Shown here piece by piece: positions 7,117 to 9,210 of a DNA stretch of 9,210 nt. Origin of the DNA: Alphaproteobacteria bacterium (GTDB taxonomy: Bacteria > Pseudomonadota > Alphaproteobacteria > Micavibrionales > UBA1664); contig JAGWXJ010000072.1 of the NCBI GenBank assembly GCA_018969935.1, forward strand, positions 1 to 9,210. The letters are read 5' to 3'. The number at the start of each line of letters is the position of its first letter. The stretch's first letter is position 1. The notes beneath the pieces are model-generated. The model was not told where the DNA came from and searched no databases. It was given only the letters and a program-made list of their open reading frames with translations. A program made the position numbers and the translations under genes.

Positions 7117-7608
7117 TCATACCAGACGGTAGATGCCCAGCACACGCCGCAAGTTGGGGGCCTGCCCGCGGTCAATGCGGCTGATAATGTAGGTCATAGC
7201 CAAAATAACGCGCAAAATAGCGCCTTTTTCGGGTATCAGCGTCTGCCCGCCCACATGGATACTGGCGACCGATTTTTGCGGATTATCCTCGTACCAGTCT
7301 TCACGCGCTTTAAAGCGTATGCCGATGGCAGGGGTGCAGCTGGTGCCGTTGCGCCCTGTCTGGCAGTTCGTGATTTCAATACAGTACAGACCATCATCAT
7401 CGATGCTGATGTCGTAACGCAGGAAGGTGTTTGAAGCCTGTCCGCGCTCGTTGGTATGGGCGGACCCTGATGTATTTGTGACGCAGGCAAACATCGGCCA
7501 GCCGCGTGGCGGCCAGCGCGTTTCACCGAAATTGGTTTCCCGCGGGGTTGGTAAATTGGCCGGCTGCTCGTTAGAGGCAGCTGACAGGGGGTTTACGCCC
7601 TCTCCCAT
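7117..7608 (-). CDS. Hypothetical protein, no family recognised
   Basis: The 163-residue protein is not one I recognise. It has no signal peptide and no convincing membrane helix, although 131-143 (ILRVILAMTYIIS) is hydrophobic. The first 35 residues are rich in Pro, Asn and Thr and look flexible. The middle (about 60-120) alternates polar and hydrophobic residues in a way that suggests beta strands (LRYDISIDDDGLYCIEI). There are four cysteines at 42, 76, 82 and 91. Evidence that it is a real gene: an in-frame stop about 33 bases upstream leaves ATG 7608 as the first start, GGGAA lies 5 bases before it, a strong terminator follows its stop directly, and it occupies the space between two terminators without a competing ORF of similar quality. 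It lies downstream of glmS on the same strand but is separated by 124 bases and a hairpin, so it is probably its own unit. Confidence 0.7.
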   Translation of the reverse strand: MGEGVNPLSAASNEQPANLPTPRETNFGETRWPPRGWPMFACVTNTSGSAHTNERGQASNTFLRYDISIDDDGLYCIEITNCQTGRNGTSCTPAIGIRFKAREDWYEDNPQKSVASIHVGGQTLIPEKGAILRVILAMTYIISRIDRGQAPNLRRVLGIYRLV

Positions 7609-7694
7609 TGTTGTTCCCAGTTGTTTTTTGTGGTTGGTTTACTTTCTCCCAACTTGGTATCAAAAAGCAACCTTAAAATAAGTGCGCGATGAAA
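7609..7694 (-). promoter_or_regulatory. Short leader region of the unknown 163-residue gene
   Basis: This stretch between the glmS hairpin and the ATG at 7608 should hold the gene's own promoter if the hairpin stops transcription. TTGCTT (7670-7665) could be a -35, but I see no credible -10 at the right distance. GGGAA (7618-7614) is the likely ribosome site. No coding or structured RNA is evident. Confidence 0.25.
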
Positions 7695-7720
7695 GATTGT
7701 TTCGCGAATCCGAAACAATC
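7695..7720 (-). terminator. Probable intrinsic terminator of glmS
   Basis: A perfect 10-bp inverted repeat (GATTGTTTCG at 7695-7704, CGAAACAATC at 7711-7720) encloses a 6-base loop, 12 bases after the glmS stop. On the minus strand it is followed by TTTCAT, a short T-tract, and the stem is AT-rich, so termination may be partial. It separates glmS from the unknown gene downstream. Confidence 0.6.
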
Positions 7721-7732
7721 AAGCGATTAATT

Positions 7733-9210
7733 CTATTCGACAGTGACTGATTTGGCCAAATTCCGCGGCTGGTCGACATCGGTGCCTTTGGCTACCGCGA
7801 CATGATAAGCGAGCAGCTGTGCAGGAATTGCATAGAGAATTGGGGCTACGAAGGGCTGCACTTCGTCCATGGTTACCGGCCAGCGGACAACGCCCTTAAT
7901 TTTTTCCAAACCTTTTTTGTCGCTAATCATGAGGATCTGTCCGCCACGGGCAACAGTTTCCTGAATATTGGAGGCTGTTTTTTCAAATAGCGGATCAACG
8001 GAAGGGGCGAGCACGACAACGGGTACTTTATCGTCAATGAGGGCGATGGGGCCGTGTTTCATCTCGCCTGCTGCATATCCTTCGGCGTGGATGTAAGAGA
8101 TTTCCTTGAGCTTCAGTGCCCCTTCCAAGGCCAGCGGGTATAGCGCACCGCGGCCGAGGTAGAGCACGTCACGGGCGAGGGCTATATCCTTTGCTACGGC
8201 CTCTATGGCGCTATCGGTATTCAGAACGCGTGCGCAGAGTGCCGGAATCTGGCGGAGGGCCAGCGTGAGGTTTTTCTCCTGCTCGCGTGTGATCGCGCCG
8301 CGCTTCATGGCGAAGGCGATGGCAATGCAGGCAAGGGTTGTCAGCTGGGTTGTGAAAGCCTTGGTGGAGGCGACGCCGATCTCGGGGCCGGCCAACGTGT
8401 GCAATACACAATCGGCCTCGCGTTCGATGGTGCTTTCGATGGTGTTGACGATGGCGAGGGTTTTCTGGCCTTGGCGTTTGCAATAGCGCATGGCTTCCAG
8501 CGTATCCAGCGTTTCGCCGGACTGGCTGACAACGATGGCGGCACCGCCTTGCGGCATCGGGGCTTCGCGGTACCTGAATTCGGATGCGATATCGACTTCA
8601 ACCGGCATGCGGGCGATTTGTTCAAACCAGTATTTGGCAACCATGCCCGCATAATAGGCCGTCCCACACGCTACAAACGTGATTTTGGGGGCATCGGCCA
8701 AGGCGAGCACGTTATCGGGGATGGTGACCATGCCCGTAGCGGGGTTGATGAAGGAGTTGAGCGTGTCGCCGATGACGGTCGGCTGCTCGTAGATTTCCTT
8801 GAGCATGAAGTGTTTGTAATCACCCTTGCCTGTGGCGGCACCGGATTGTGCCGTAACACGGATCTGGCGGCGTACGTCCTGGCGCGTACGGTCATAAACC
8901 CTAGCGCCCTTGCGGGTTACGACTACGCGATCGCCATCCTCGAGGAAGCAGATTTTATTGGTCAGTGGTGCCAATGCGTAGGAGTCCGAGGCGAGGAACA
9001 TCTCGCCGTCGCCAAAGCCGACTGCCAAGGGCGTACCTTGGCGCGCGCCGATCATCAGATCATGTTCGCCCGCGAAAATCATGGCGAGAGCGTAAGCGCC
9101 TTCCAGCCTATCCAGTGTTTTATCGGTGGCTTCCTGCGCGCCCATGCCCTGATGCATGTAATGCGTGATGAGCTGGGCTACGACTTCGGTATCCGTTTCA
9201 GTTTCAAAGC
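7733..9210 (-). CDS. glmS: Glutamine--fructose-6-phosphate aminotransferase (isomerizing), 5' end outside the window
   Basis: GlmS makes glucosamine-6-phosphate from fructose-6-phosphate and glutamine, the first committed step to UDP-GlcNAc for peptidoglycan and lipopolysaccharide. The visible 491 residues begin in the glutaminase domain (ETDTEVVAQLITHY, coded at 9207-9158) and the frame stays open to the window edge. By comparison with E. coli GlmS (609 residues) about 115-120 N-terminal residues are missing, including the catalytic Cys1, so the ATG at 9157 is an internal methionine and not the start. Next come the linker motif KEIYEQP (visible residues 137-143), the first SIS domain with FVACGTAYYAG and SQSGET (about 178-233), and the second SIS domain with ALEGALKLKEISYIHAEGYAAGEMKHGP. 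The C-terminus DVDQPRNLAKSVTVE is the conserved end that closes the ammonia channel and active site. Stop is TAG. A hairpin follows at 7695-7720. Confidence 0.98.
   Translation of the reverse strand, partial: FETETDTEVVAQLITHYMHQGMGAQEATDKTLDRLEGAYALAMIFAGEHDLMIGARQGTPLAVGFGDGEMFLASDSYALAPLTNKICFLEDGDRVVVTRKGARVYDRTRQDVRRQIRVTAQSGAATGKGDYKHFMLKEIYEQPTVIGDTLNSFINPATGMVTIPDNVLALADAPKITFVACGTAYYAGMVAKYWFEQIARMPVEVDIASEFRYREAPMPQGGAAIVVSQSGETLDTLEAMRYCKRQGQKTLAIVNTIESTIEREADCVLHTLAGPEIGVASTKAFTTQLTTLACIAIAFAMKRGAITREQEKNLTLALRQIPALCARVLNTDSAIEAVAKDIALARDVLYLGRGALYPLALEGALKLKEISYIHAEGYAAGEMKHGPIALIDDKVPVVVLAPSVDPLFEKTASNIQETVARGGQILMISDKKGLEKIKGVVRWPVTMDEVQPFVAPILYAIPAQLLAYHVAVAKGTDVDQPRNLAKSVTVE

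Noticed and set aside
6686..7120. Minus-strand frame opposite the acidic protein, giving a hydrophobic chain rich in Val and Ile.
   Set aside because: It arises from the complement of Asp/Glu codon repeats. The plus frame has AAGGAG, the zinc-ribbon motif and a terminator.
7609..7732. A glmS-type ribozyme or other structured RNA near glmS.
   Set aside because: This gap is at the 3' end of glmS, whereas the ribozyme lies in the 5' leader, which is outside the window. Only a simple hairpin is seen.
9155..9157. ATG at 9157 as the start of glmS.
   Set aside because: The frame continues upstream with the conserved GlmS sequence ETDTEVVAQLITHY to the window edge, so this is an internal methionine.

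Overview
The window reads as ordinary chromosomal DNA of an alphaproteobacterium with moderate GC. The strongest lineage clue is a small gene at 6704-7087. Its product has a Cys4 zinc-ribbon start, an FYDFN motif and a very acidic tail, the hallmarks of the TIGR02300 ('FYDLN acid') family, which is known mainly from Alphaproteobacteria. The lineage call is inferred from that gene and from general codon use; no rRNA or tRNA is present to confirm it. I see no mobile element, CRISPR array, integrase or phage gene.

Layout, left to right. A plus-strand alpha/beta hydrolase (17-928) converges, with a 3-base gap, on a minus-strand block at 932-6550. Read in its own direction, that block is thiolase (6550 to 5423), a GNAT acetyltransferase with a two-helix membrane tail (5426 to 4671), a fused 3-hydroxyacyl-CoA dehydrogenase/enoyl-CoA hydratase (4674 to 2332) and an MscS-family channel (2323 to 932). 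The first three genes are joined by 4-base ATGA stop/start overlaps and the channel starts 8 bases after the third, so this looks like one operon. Thiolase and the bifunctional enzyme together cover the hydration, oxidation and cleavage steps of fatty-acid beta-oxidation. The acyl-CoA dehydrogenase and acyl-CoA ligase are not in view.

The 153-base gap at 6551-6703 is a divergent promoter region. It carries a TTGACA box facing the zinc-ribbon gene and, on the beta-oxidation side, a weak promoter with a 13-base palindrome framed by two copies of an 8-base direct repeat. The zinc-ribbon gene ends at a strong hairpin (7090-7116) that also lies just past the end of a convergent minus-strand gene of unknown function (7117-7608). 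Further right, glmS on the minus strand is cut by the window edge: its 3' part (7733-9210) is present, followed by a probable terminator hairpin at 7695-7720. GlmS makes glucosamine-6-phosphate for peptidoglycan and lipopolysaccharide.

I found no convincing new system. The points most worth a second look are the membrane-tailed GNAT protein tightly coupled to beta-oxidation enzymes, the unassigned 163-residue protein, and the operator-like structure ahead of the thiolase.
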